A stretch of 58,233 nt of DNA from Mesostigma viride (taxonomy: Eukaryota > Streptophyta > Mesostigmatophyceae > Mesostigmatales > Mesostigmataceae): NCBI GenBank assembly GCA_009746045.1, contig RPFO01000648.1:188001-246233 (forward strand). The letters run 5' to 3'. Position 1 is the stretch's first letter, and every line of letters starts with the position of its first letter. The notes under the pieces are model-generated. The model saw nothing but the letters and a program-made list of their open reading frames with translations, did no database searches and was not told the origin of the DNA. Shown here one piece after another: positions 10,654-21,063 of the stretch. Made by a program: the position numbers and the translations under genes.

Positions 10654-13600
10654 CTGCAAGTGCTGTACGATGGATGCCACCGCAAAACACAGAGCAGGAG
10701 AGCATGTTCATGTTGTAGAGTATTTAGGATTATGTTAAAATTGCATGGAATGAACATGCCAGACCGTGCCACTTGTATTATGACGATGCTGCCCTGCCAG
10801 CCAGTCCATAATGTCATATCAAGCCGATGCCATGCGGTTATATCAAATGCCACTGCGCCTGGACCCTTAAGCTGGTCTCCTCATGCAGGGACGAGCTGAC
10901 TGATGCCACGTAATAATTATCAGGTTAAGAAAACGTGCCGTAGTTAATTTAAAAAATTGGCGCCGGGCTGGGGACATGCTGCATGCAACCTCGCCACCGT
11001 ACCAGTATGAAACATGCTCGTGAGTTCCATCTATATACGCAACTGCGGTAGCAGGCTGTTGTGCCACATTGGCCCATGCAGATCGACAATCCAGGATGTG
11101 TATTCTCATCTCCACTCATATACTACTGTCTATCGCTTGGGATGCCTTCGGATCAGGATCTACCCCTACAGCCGCGAAATCATGCAAGAGGTCCGGTGTT
11201 CGAACCCGGTATGGTACCAAACTACTTCACTGCGTAGTACTTATAGCAATAGTCATGATTAGACGCAGTCACGTCCTTTTGTAAGGTTTATCATAAAGGC
11301 TGCCAAGTAGTGCCATATGGGTGGGCGCGTCGTGCACAATGGACGTGGTTGAATTATAACAATAGCAAAAGGCAAATTAAAGTTAGCTGGTCCATTCTGC
11401 TGTATTGAGAGCTGCCAGCATTATTACCACTAATGGCCTGGTGTATGCGAGCAGGCGTCTCACACACATGTATGCTCTAAAAGAGCCATTACCCATTTGA
11501 TAGTACTATTCAAATTATATTTATTCAGCCCCTGCACACCCACAGTAGTATGGTAGTTGCCTTGAGCATGGACCTGAGCCACCACATATTGCACACTACC
11601 GTTACGGGCAGCAATGGGTACGTGAATGTTGTTGCAGGTCGTAGTAAACAAGCCAAAGTCTCATTATTAGTTAGTTGTTGCACCCATATGGCATCATGCT
11701 GAAAGGCGGCCCTCAGCCCAAGCGTCCACCTCACAGAGAATGCCATTACTGCGGTAGTGCGAGGCAAACTTGAGGCAAAACTCACCTCTGTGCTGATGGC
11801 TCCACCCATGGGTGTGTCTGGAGCTTAGTAACACTTTATTGCGAAGAGAGGAGAACGCTGCAGCTGCAACAGCTCATCCACTGCGGGGGCCAATGCCAAC
11901 GACTGCTGCCATGTCAGCAGCAGCCATCATGAGGCACATGAAGGCTGCTTGATGGGACAGGAGATGACAGGAGCGGCATGGCATGCATGTTCCACGGACG
12001 TGGGTAGTTGAAGGGAAAAAACAAACAAACAAGAACCATGGTTTGTTAGAGGCACGGGTTAGATCGCTTTGTCCTTCAAATTTATATGGACTGTAAGGGC
12101 ACATCCGACGTGGCATTTGCACCATTCCAGGTGTGATATCGATGACACGCCAGCTGAAGTTGTTAATGCATTCGGATTGGTTTTGGCGAGCAGTGATGGC
12201 GCATATTGCAATATGGCCGTTGGCGGCGCCGGCAGCGGCAAGTCGATTTCCCCAAACCGGACGTCTGCGCTGCACAGCAGGATGTAGTAGGTCATATAGT
12301 ATCCAAGAGTATTTCGGTCGTGTGCCAACTTGCCAAGGTCGGCCAGCAGCTGGCGACAGTAGTTCACATGAATGTAGAAGCTAATGAAGCTTAATATTGC
12401 AAATTATCATCATCACCCATGGCCAGGCCGGGCCGGCTGCTGATTACGGCCTTATAAAGTCATAATTAATCACATACAGACGTACGTATACGTACAGCCC
12501 TACCAGGCTGCTATATGCGTCACCAGCTAGCTGCTCATGATCGAACCATCACAGCGTGCCCAGCTACTCAAGCCAGCCCGCGTGAATCAGGAGTTACATG
12601 CACGTCGACTGCACTGTCTGCACAGCTGAATGAGCTGTCAGGATATACAATATGATGAGGATCATTACTAGCTGCTAGCTAGGACAAATATTGGAGACTT
12701 CTACTCGTTATATTGGATCCGACGTATTTAGGTTTGTATAGCACATACTGCCATGGAGAATATATCAGCACGTACTTCCATGGAGAATGGAACCCACCAG
12801 CTGGATTTCCTGGGCGCGCACTGTCACGCTCGCTGGCTAGCGCTAACAAGCGCTCCGATGCAATACAGTAGCAACCTTCGCGCGGGGCCGCGGGGTAGGA
12901 ACAAACGAGTCCAGTACCGTCGACCAAGTACTGTACGTACGCGCGCGATCGAGTCACATAAAAATCATTTTCATGCATCCATCATGTAGTCCCATTCAAA
13001 TCAATTTTATCCCGTTTACACCATGGTGACACGGCCACGAATGTGCGAGTGGCATATACCGCCAGTGCTACTGCCAAGCCCCCAAAAGGCCCCAACTCGC
13101 TATATTCGTTTGTCTATGGGATTAGCAAATTCAGAGTGCAGGATAGCAGGATTGCCTGTACACAACTACACATGATTGTTTCCGACAGTGGCCGCCTCGC
13201 CAGTCGCGTGACCCCAGCCCCAACCCCTTTTACTCCCAGCGTCAGCAGACCGCAGCACCCGCGAACCCCCCGCGCCGGTCTCGTTCCGGTCGTTCGGTGT
13301 ACCCAATGTGGGTTCCGGCGAAAATTCTTGGCGCCGAAAAAAGGGCTCCGTACCTGCTCCGTAAGCAAGATAACCCGTAAAAAGTGCAAGGTGCGCAGTG
13401 CGCTCCCATGCTAGCTGGCCATGGCGATTTGGCGACGTGCTTTCAGGCACAGCCAGACACAAATAGCCATGCGGAGTGGAGAAAATGTGCGCAAATCTGA
13501 AAGAAGATCAGCTCATGATGTTCTTTCATAGCGGGCTTCGTGCGTTCTGCAATATCGATGATTTTATTGAAGACCATCGCCAGGGGGTTCCAATCTGAAA

Positions 13601-14978
13601 ATTCGTCGCGAGGAATTAACTAGAATGCATGCTAGCGGCAGTCATGTCAGGTTTTGTGGGATTCAATCAGCGCTAAAGAAACGTTTATTTCGTTATTTGT
13701 GAAGCTTCTAAGAAATGTTCTGGTTCTCGTCAGGCTTTCCGTCATTGTCGGCACGGCACTGTCCAGGCTCGCAGGATGCGCGTCCAACTTCTCCACGGAA
13801 GGGGGCCCCTTTCTTGCGCCCCTTGTCGAAGGACGATGCCGGTCATGGTACGGTTCGCTGCAAGGTCTGTCAAGGTAGATTTTCGCCCTTTTTCCGTGCA
13901 GTTCGCGCCAGGTGCTTGCCATTCCGTGCTGCTAATCGCCAGATTCCTGGTTTTCTTCTGCGTTGCACGGCTGGGATGCGTCAAGGCGCAAGCCATGGCA
14001 ATCTCGCCAAGTTGTCAGGTATTTTTTGAGTAGTTTCTTGGAAGGTATTTGCCCAAGAGCACTCAGTTTTATGTAAGTATCGACGCAGCCTTTCTTAGCA
14101 GCTGCGTCACTGTACTTACAGGCTGACAAGCTGGAGGTTGTTTCTTAGCAAACAACTGTGCTGGAAACAAGGTGACGATGTTGTTTTAAGGGGCATAATG
14201 CATGGGTGGCATAATGCATGTTGGTGGGGATTATCGTTGTTTGTTGGCCTTTCTCCCAAATAATCATGGGAGAGCACTATCATATGCTAGCAAGGCAAGG
14301 TAGCCAGGGTATGAAGCCCTGGCACACTGCATGTATGGCATGTGTGCTTCTCTGTGGACCGTCTGTTATTCCCATTGGTTGGGCAATTTGTGGGCGGGGC
14401 TTTCTAGGGTATCTTTGCATTGGCTTCCGTTTGGTATGATGCTCACAGCATTTACCTGGAATATGCTTTCGAAGTGTTGGCTAGGCATGTAGAGCTACCT
14501 GCCTTGTTGCTGTGCACACACCCGTAAGGTTGCCCAAGCCAAGGTATAGCAAGGGCACATGGCCAGCCACCCCCTTGCTCGTTATTATTGAATTGGGCAT
14601 CAGTTTATCACTTAAATTACGCGTAGACTGCGTCACAGTAGAAGAAGCCCTCAGTGGGATGGAATGGGATGGGATGGATGGATCTAGCCATCAAGCTTCT
14701 AGTTAATTGCAGGGTTAATTGCGGGCCCCACGGCCCGAATCACTATGGTTGCTGAAGTGGGTCACATGCGTTATCTCCACATACTTGGGGTTCGTATTCT
14801 ACATGACTACCTGCCACCTATCTTTGCGGGTCATAGGCGAACTTTTCGTGATAGAAATCACCCTAAAGGGGGATAAGTACCCTCCATTTAACCCGCGAGG
14901 AATCACCATCAATGAAGCTATCATCACTAGGTCATGAAAATCATTACGTATGCGGTAGCATAAGGTCGAATATAAATT
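10654..14978. other. Long stretch with no gene recognised
   Basis: Frames here are short and overlap on both strands; none shows a family signature. Short direct duplications occur (for example GGCATAATGCATG twice at 14,197-14,222). A tRNA-like T-arm at about 11,190-11,215 is not part of a full cloverleaf. Confidence 0.4.
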
Positions 14979-15047
14979 GCATGCTCGCGGGCTACCATGG
15001 TCCGGATTCTCCCGATTTATGGCCAGCGCTGGTTGTCTCCTTGATAT
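14979..15047 (+). repeat. Dispersed repeat R1, copy a (partial)
   Basis: R1 is a family of about 125 bp seen six times in this window. Hallmarks are GCTACCATGGTCCGGATTCT, then CCCGATTT, then GGTTGTCTCCTTGATA. Copy a has only the right half. A further fragment of the end (GGTTGTCTCCTTGATATGA) follows at 15,061-15,081. Confidence 0.8.
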
Positions 15048-15218
15048 GACGTAAGCATCACTGGTTGTCTCCTTGATATGATAGCTGCGTTTAGCCGCGA
15101 TACCGCTCTGCAAAACGTAGCCCATTATGTCTGTAGTTATCCGTTTATATTACAGGATAACACGCACCACAACTAGGTCCCGAACTTACGACGATAGCTC
15201 CAATAAGTCAAGAAATGT

Positions 15219-15344
15219 CAAGGAGACAACCAGCGCAGGCAAGAAATCGGGAGAATCCGGACCATGGTAGCTCGAGCCTGCCGTTATCTTGTCCGCGTGT
15301 TCAAGTCGTTCAGGATGATGAATATGAATGGTGATGGAAATGTG
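15219..15344 (-). repeat. Dispersed repeat R1, copy b (near full)
   Basis: Inverted relative to copy a and about 170 bp from it, so a and b could form a foldback. It starts CAAGGAGACAACCAGCG and runs through GAATCCGGACCATGGTAGC and CAGGATGATGAATATGAATG. Confidence 0.85.
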
Positions 15345-15400
15345 TAGCCTTGTGCATTGAAATTATGGCTGGCTCACGTGTAGAGCAACTAGATCAGTGA

Positions 15401-15521
15401 CCTAGACGGTGGGGCCGGAAACAGCTTGCTTGATCAAGGCGTGTGTTTCGAGCCACTGGCCGGGAGTGTCTAGGGGTAAGCACCATCGCTGCGATCGCTC
15501 TCCCACCATTTACGAGGAAAT
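15401..15521. repeat. Dispersed repeat R2, copy 1
   Basis: Shares CCTAGACGGT, GATCAAGGC, GTGTTTC, GTAAGCACCATCGCTGCG and ATCGCTCTCC, in this order, with 16,373-16,460. Orientation of the family is unknown. No coding potential. Confidence 0.65.
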
Positions 15522-15950
15522 ACCCGCAAATGGAAAACCACTGAAAAGGTCTAGCTAGTCAGTCATTACGTTAGCCATGCCATGATTCCAAACGTCCAAG
15601 AACTGCACACGGTGCAAAGGCAAAAATCCGGATGACAGCACTTTCAAATGTGCGGGCGGGAACCAAAAGCCCGCGTATGCCAGAAAACATCGTGTATCCT
15701 TCGGACAATAAAAGTGAGCTATCGAAAGTCCCAAACAGATCGTTGCACCACGCTGCGATATCTCGCATGTTTTTGTCTTTGCACGGTGGTATTAATTAAT
15801 TAATTAAACTCATGCTCCCGTTGGGGGGTCACGGAGCACCGAAGTGCTTTTAATCCCTGCATGTGCAGTATCTTGCACAGTATGCATGCAGCTTTTCTTG
15901 CGCCTGGCCCCAAGCTAGGACGAACCCAGAAGGGTACGTTGGTAGACCAG
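15522..15950. other. No gene recognised
   Basis: Low-information sequence with a short TAAT/TTAA run near 15,791-15,806. No domain-bearing frame. Confidence 0.4.
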
Positions 15951-15959
15951 CTATACAGA

Positions 15960-16370
15960 CCAGCTGCATCAGACCTCACCTCTGATGCTGGCCGACCTCA
16001 TCGGTCCCAGCTCAGTTTCAACACCGCATTTCCTCCCTCTCTCTAGCTTGGACTGCCATGCAGGACAAGAAGCTGAGATGGCAGACCATATTGTCCCTAG
16101 ACAGTCTCCAGCCCCACACGCCAGCTAGCCCATGGGGGCAAGCCCCCCCCGGCCCCAAGGAGGAAGGGGCGCTAAATGCTGAGTAGAGTAGCTAGGATTT
16201 CGGTAGATTGAATTAGAGAACTTAAGCTTAGTTAGTATTCGCGGCTCCGCTCACCCCCAGTACGTACCCACCACCGACCAATGCCGGGCCCGGGAATACG
16301 TGCTACATACATGATCTCCCAACCGGGAGTCATGTTATTGTTTAATATAATTTAATTTAACGTCCATCCA
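15960..16370 (+). mobile_element. LINE 3' end, fragment 1
   Basis: Alignable by eye with 38,925-39,232 and 39,233-39,520. It contains the end of the LINE ORF2 frame in degenerate form (GGTCCCAGCTCAGTTT; GACTGCCATGCAGGACAAGA; CACACGCCAGC), followed by a 3' UTR with GCGGCTCCGCTCACCCCC and an end near ACATGATCTCCCAAC plus GAGTCATGTTAT, then an A/T tail of TTTAA units. 5'-truncated, as LINE copies usually are. Confidence 0.75.
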
Positions 16371-16372
16371 GA

Positions 16373-16460
16373 CCTAGACGGTTTATTAGCTTAAAACAAC
16401 CTCGCGTGATCAGGGCAGGTGTTTCCAGTTGTAAGCATCACTGCTGCGATCGCTCTCCGG
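16373..16460. repeat. Dispersed repeat R2, copy 2
   Basis: Second copy of the family at 15,401-15,521. It directly abuts the A/T tail of LINE fragment 1. Confidence 0.6.
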
Positions 16461-16699
16461 TGAACCATAGCCGGCCATATTCATAACACTTGAGCACGAG
16501 GAATCAGTAATCACCCTCGATGGAAACAAATACACCAGCCATTTAGCACGAGGAATCATCCTCACTGGGTCGAGCTACCATCGATAGGTCATGTCAGTCA
16601 TTCCGTCAGCTAGCCAGGCCATGCTTCCAAATGTCCATGCGCCACGTCAGATCGAATATATGCCAACCTGGCTAGCTGGCCGGGCCGCTGGGGGGCTGC

Positions 16700-17564
16700 C
16701 AAATCAACCTTGGGCAGTGTCTACCTAACTGCCAGGTTCGGGCAAGATGTCCTACAAATGCTACTCTACAATCTACGCCGCCTAATCTCATCAGAACATG
16801 CGAGGCCGCATACCCTTATTATACAAAGACTCAAGTCTTTGTATAGGTGTGGCAAGGTTGTGCCCTGTCCCCATATCGATTATATATGCACGTCATGCGC
16901 CAGGCATGTGCGCGCTTTACTGCGCATGCTCTTAAGCCTGGGTTTCAAGCCTGGCTTGGACATCCTTAACGATCGCGAACACGGCGGCGGTGGCCCTGGT
17001 TACCGCCTGTCCGACCTGATTTATGCGGATGATTAATGATACCACCCTCATCGGCGGGCGCCCCGAGCACATTCAGACCTGGCTGGACTGTAGTGGGCTT
17101 GGAGGCGCGGGCGGTGGGTTGGAGATTAGACGGTGTCAAAACTGAGGTCGATGGTGATTGGCTCGACCAGACTTTGCCGGCCGAAGCCACGGCTACCAGA
17201 CGCCGGGACAGAGGTCCCGTTCCGTCCGTGACCGCTTCAAACTGCTGGGAAGCATGCTCCCCGACACCGCCGACAATGTGGACACCCGCATCGTTCTGGC
17301 CTGGGCCGGCTAGGCTCCGTTCGCTCAACCCCCACTGCATGGCACTCGAAGGACCCAGTGGGCGAGGACTGCATGCAAGCGAGTACTCTTCAATAATTAA
17401 GGTTCTGTTCCTCACGGTGCTCACCTATATTATGGCGCCCGGCCGGAGGCATGGACGCTCACGGACACTCGATCTGGCTGCACCCGGCTGGACGGCATGT
17501 ACGGTTACCAGGATGCTTGGACAGGTCCTGAATGTAGGGTTTTCCACACATAGCTAGGTCTTTA
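16700..17564 (+). pseudogene. LINE reverse transcriptase fragment with YADD
   Basis: Part of ORF2 of a non-LTR retrotransposon. Seen in shifting plus-strand frames: a degenerate RT motif (V-W-Q-G-C-A-L-S-P) near 16,850; the catalytic box SDLIYADD ending near 17,035; then, after a frame break, I-G-G-R-P-E-H-I-Q-T-W-L-D-type sequence and L-P-D-T-A-D-N-V-D, L-T-V-L-T-Y and R-M-L-G-Q-V-L-N-V-G-F. The same tail is better preserved at 38,230-38,700. Several frameshifts make it non-functional. An inverted-repeat structure overlaps it (16,810-17,587). Confidence 0.75.
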
Positions 17565-17587
17565 GAGTCTTTGTATAATAAGGGTAT
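16810..17587. repeat. 778-bp segment bounded by perfect 23-bp inverted repeats
   Basis: The 23 bases at 16,810-16,832 (starting ATACCCTTATTATACAAAG) are the exact reverse complement of 17,565-17,587 (ending AATAAGGGTAT). The left arm also sits in a hairpin: TATACAAAGACT (16,820-16,831), two bases, then AGTCTTTGTATA (16,834-16,845). The right arm resembles native LINE sequence at 38,701-38,722 (GAGTCTTTGTATCAGGGTAT), so the left arm looks like an inverted copy placed inside the LINE. Confidence 0.8.
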
Positions 17588-17722
17588 CAAGGAGACAACC
17601 AGCCGGCAGGCCAGAAATAGGGAGAATCCGGACCATGGTAGCTCGAGCCTGCCGTTATCTAGTGTCTGCGTTTTCGAGTCGTTCAGGATGATGAATATGA
17701 ATGGATATGGAACTGATGTGTG
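17586..17722 (-). repeat. Dispersed repeat R1, copy c
   Basis: Starts ATCAAGGAGACAACCAGC immediately after the LINE/inverted-repeat junction and ends just before the left LTR at 17,730. Same internal landmarks as copy b. Confidence 0.85.
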
Positions 17723-17729
17723 GCCTAGC

Positions 17730-18299
17730 TGTTACGCCGCGGGTATCTACCACTACCTCTACCTCTACCTGGCCTGATGCTACCTAAACTAGTCAAGCCA
17801 CCTCTAGTTAATCCTCTAGCGAAAGACGAACGAGACGATCCAGATCTCAATGCATTAACGTAAGTGTTGCTATAATACGCCATAAGCCATTTATACAACC
17901 CGTTTATTCCAGGAATAGAGGAAGGAAACACAACTACACTGCCGTGACCCAAGCCTAAATGTGTTAATTCATTTAACACACGCCGAGTGCACACACGAGG
18001 GGTAGAACGTGCATAAATGGTCACCAACGGTCCAACACGCTCGGGCCGACATGGCCCTCGCCTACAGATGCACGCTGGTCCACTACATCTACAGATGCAC
18101 GCTGGTCCACTACATTCTACCAAAGGATCAGGACCACTAGTAAAGTACGCGGCGCGGCGCCCAACGGCACCCAATGTACCACAGTACTGTTACGAGGACA
18201 ATAATGTCCCGGTAGGAGCTACACGTAAACCTAGGGACAACCGAGGCAAAAGACCTAATTTACGTCCGTAACTACAACGAATTGTTACGCGACGTAACA
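17730..18299 (-). repeat. 3' LTR (570 bp)
   Basis: Direct repeat of 27,937-28,510. In coding orientation it begins TGTTACGTCGCGTAACA (a palindrome-like end) and ends GCGGCGTAACA, giving TG...CA termini. It differs from the 5' LTR by a 4-bp indel (missing GCAT) and two 1-bp indels. A tandem of two about 22-bp units (CTACAGATGCACGCTGGTCC) lies inside. Confidence 0.92.
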
Positions 18300-18312
18300 C
18301 CTCCCCCCCCAC
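18300..18312 (-). other. Polypurine tract for plus-strand priming
   Basis: In coding orientation a G-rich purine run (GGGGGGGGAGG) ends one base before the 3' LTR start TGTTACG. Position and composition fit the PPT of LTR retroelements. Confidence 0.75.
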
Positions 18313-18668
18313 AAAGGTAGGGAGCCCTCTCCCTACGCACAGGGAGGAAAACAAGGGGTAGGAAACCTAATGCACCCAGCACACACCAACACAATCGGCA
18401 GACCATCCAAGATACAAGGCACCAACGTATTAACTCGGTCTCCACCACCACGCCGGGAGGTGTAGGGTTAGCCAGCACCAAGCCTGGTGGTAGGTTCCCC
18501 TAACTGCCTGGAACAAAGTCCTTGCCGGGGGGACGGCACTGGGCAGGACACACAGAGTAAACAAATCAGTACCAAGGACCAAGAACGACCAGTCAACTGG
18601 CCAGAACGTGAGGGCGACTCTATATACCGGAGGGACAACACCCTCAGGTCGGGCCTAAGGCCCTCTAT

Positions 18669-20990
18669 CTAATGGCCATCCGTCTGGTAGGTACCACGGG
18701 AGGCCAGCAGGACATCCAGGTACGCCTGGTAGTGAGACACATCCTCAGCATTGTCGTGCCTATCTACAGTGAGGAAAACATCGGCCCACACGCCGTCAGG
18801 AAAAAGACCCAGGAAGGCCCAGTAATACCTATGCTGCGTAAGAACGACCTGGCCCCGGGCCCAGTCCAGGAAACCACAGGCAAAGAGGCGTAGGAAAGGC
18901 TCTACCGCGATCAGGCAGAGAGCCCGCAGGAGCAGGCGATGGTACCGGATCCGAGGGCGCATACCCGTCGGGAAAAACAGATCTACCAGGGGCTCCACGT
19001 TGGACGGCCACAACCGGATATGCCGAATCTCACGGGAGCGCCACCGACGGGCACACTGTCGCGACCCGAACGTCTCGAGGTAGTCGCTAGCCCGGGGAGG
19101 AGGATGACCCCGAGAGTCCAAACCCTGGCCCGGGATGGGCGCTGGACGACGGGCATCCCACTCTAGGATGGGCTGAAGGACCGTGCTGTACGTGGCACCC
19201 GGCACCGCAGGAAACTCTACCGTAAGGGCATCTGAGGCCATAATGCCCAGAGGCGGAGGGTAAGCCCACTGGAACCCGCCGTAGGTGTCCAAGTCATTGT
19301 GGCGCCTAGCCCAGCGATACAGGACGCGCCGAACCAGGATCTCACCCTGGAACACCGGATCAGCTAAAATAACCATGTCGAAAGGAGGCCGATCAGTCTC
19401 AACTGGTAGGCCACGGTCCCGCGGCGCCCGACACACCTGGGAGAACCCGTAGGACATGGGCGAAATGGCAAGCTCGGCGGAGGCGCGCGGCAGGTCACAC
19501 TGGCGGCAGCGAGCGCAGACATACCATACCCAAAGACAGGCGTGTCGCGCGACTCCGGAGTCGCATGCACCACAGAAGGGGCCCGATCCCGATCGCCCTC
19601 TGACAACTCCCGAAGGGAATCGGCAGCGCGGGTGGCGCGCGGGTCAGAGCCACTGGACCGAACAACCGCAGCCAAAGACCGCGGGGCCGAAGGGACAGGG
19701 GCCGACGAAGGGGTAGGAACCGGCACAGACGCAGACGGCGCCGGTACAACAGGGGGCCGCGTCGGACCCGATGCCGCAGGGGGTCGCGACGGACCCGCCT
19801 CCGCAACTGGCGCGCCGGTCTCTGGGGGCGGAGCACCACCAGGCCACATGTTGAAAATAGGGCCCGTGGGGACAGGCAATCCGGCATACGACTGGTTACC
19901 GTCCAAGCTCCAGTCAGGCACCGGGATCCTCTGCGGAGGACCGCCCTCCCAAAGCCTGGGAAGACCGCCCGGGTCGCTGAAGAAACCCCGCGAGGGCGGC
20001 GCTGACGTGGTGGGCGGCTCGGACGCGGCGGCGACGGGCGCGGCCGCTGGGACGGTGGACTCGCGCCGAGGCGCAGGTACGTCAGTAGCAGGCGCAGAGG
20101 TAGCCGAAGGCGTAGGAGCCGCAGCAACAGAGGGAGCCGCAGCCGCCGAGGGCTCGCGCGGCACAGACGGACCCGTAGACGCGAGGCGACCGAAGGGGAA
20201 GGGGGCACAGCTGCGGCAGACACCCCACCTGGCGTGGCTGGAGCGTGCGCCTGGGCCGCCATGAAGGCCCCGAAGGCCGCCGTCAGGGACTGGATCTGCG
20301 CCTGCATCGCAGAAACTGTCGCCGAAAGAGGATCAGGCTCACGACCAGAGCCCAAAGGGGTAGGCTCCACCGATGCGCACAGGACCGACCTCGGTGAAGA
20401 CGGGACAGGGGAAGGCGCCGACACTGAAGAGGAGGACGCCGCAGGGGAGGCCGAATACTCAGGAGAATACTGTGCCTCTACCGGCGCGTCCGTAGGAGTA
20501 GGGTCGCCCAATCCTACGCCCGCTGTCTGGTCTGCTATCTCCATGAACTCTACTGCCCGTAGAAGGTCGCAGGGGTTCTCATCTATTTCCGCATCACCCT
20601 CGGCCGGAAGCCAGGGGAACACATCCCGTAGGCAGGAGCGGCCCACAGGGGTAGAAAGGTAGGAAAACACCCGGGGCACTGGAGAACCGCAGCTATCTGT
20701 CCCAAGGCTGGACAGCTGGAGCCACATTCTAACAAACAGTGCCCGGCATCGTCGAACCCGTGCAAAACAAGCTGGTGCGGTTCAGCAGGGGAGGGACCGT
20801 ACCACGTGACCCCGAAGAGAGCCGCCCTGACTAAACCCGCATGCTGGGCCTGGAGGGCCGGCTGCACGACGCCACCCGGAAACTGGACCGTGACACCCAA
20901 CGGCCCGGAAGGGCCTCGAAGTACAGCTCAGGGTCCGGTAGGGGCAGGGACGGCAGCGGGCTCTCAGCCGGAGGGGTAGGCTCTGACATG
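18669..20990 (-). CDS. ORF3: extra long 3' ORF of the LTR retrotransposon, unknown function
   Basis: Starts with MSEPTPPAESPLPSLPLPDP at 20,990, only about 75 bp after the pol stop, and ends at 18,669 (about 770 codons). It is split by probable single-base indels near 20,910, 20,700, 20,160 and 19,450. In order: a short N-terminal region, a Ser/Pro/Ala-rich part, a predicted helix (LSATVSAMQAQIQSLTAAFG), a long Pro/Ala/Ser linker, and a compact C-terminal region without low complexity (for example VLADPVFQ-like ILADPVFQGEILVRRVLYRW, then HNDLDTYGGFQWAYPPPLGI). I do not recognise a family. It sits where envelope-like genes sit in some LTR elements, but I see no convincing signal peptide or transmembrane segment, so calling it env is not justified. 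It could be a second structural protein. Confidence 0.6.
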
Positions 20991-21063
20991 ACGGCTGCGG
21001 AGGGGGGGGACAACCAACCACCCGTCGACAGCAGACATAACATAAGAGAGGAGAAGCCTACAA

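Noticed and set aside
11130-11225. tRNA-like sequence with GTTCGAACCCGG
   Set aside because: The T-loop looks right, but the stem has mismatches and no D-arm, anticodon arm or acceptor pairing could be built upstream.
13043-13414. Plus-strand ORF with several C-x-x-C-like cysteines (C-T-Q-C-G-F-R-R-K-F)
   Set aside because: The cysteine spacing matches no zinc-finger family I know, and overlapping minus-strand frames are equally long.
19542-20264. 240-codon plus-strand Gly/Ala-rich ORF
   Set aside because: It is a GC-rich shadow of ORF3 of the LTR element.
18669-20990. Reading ORF3 as a retroviral-type envelope gene
   Set aside because: No signal peptide, transmembrane segment or cleavage-site pattern is visible. 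Position alone is not enough.
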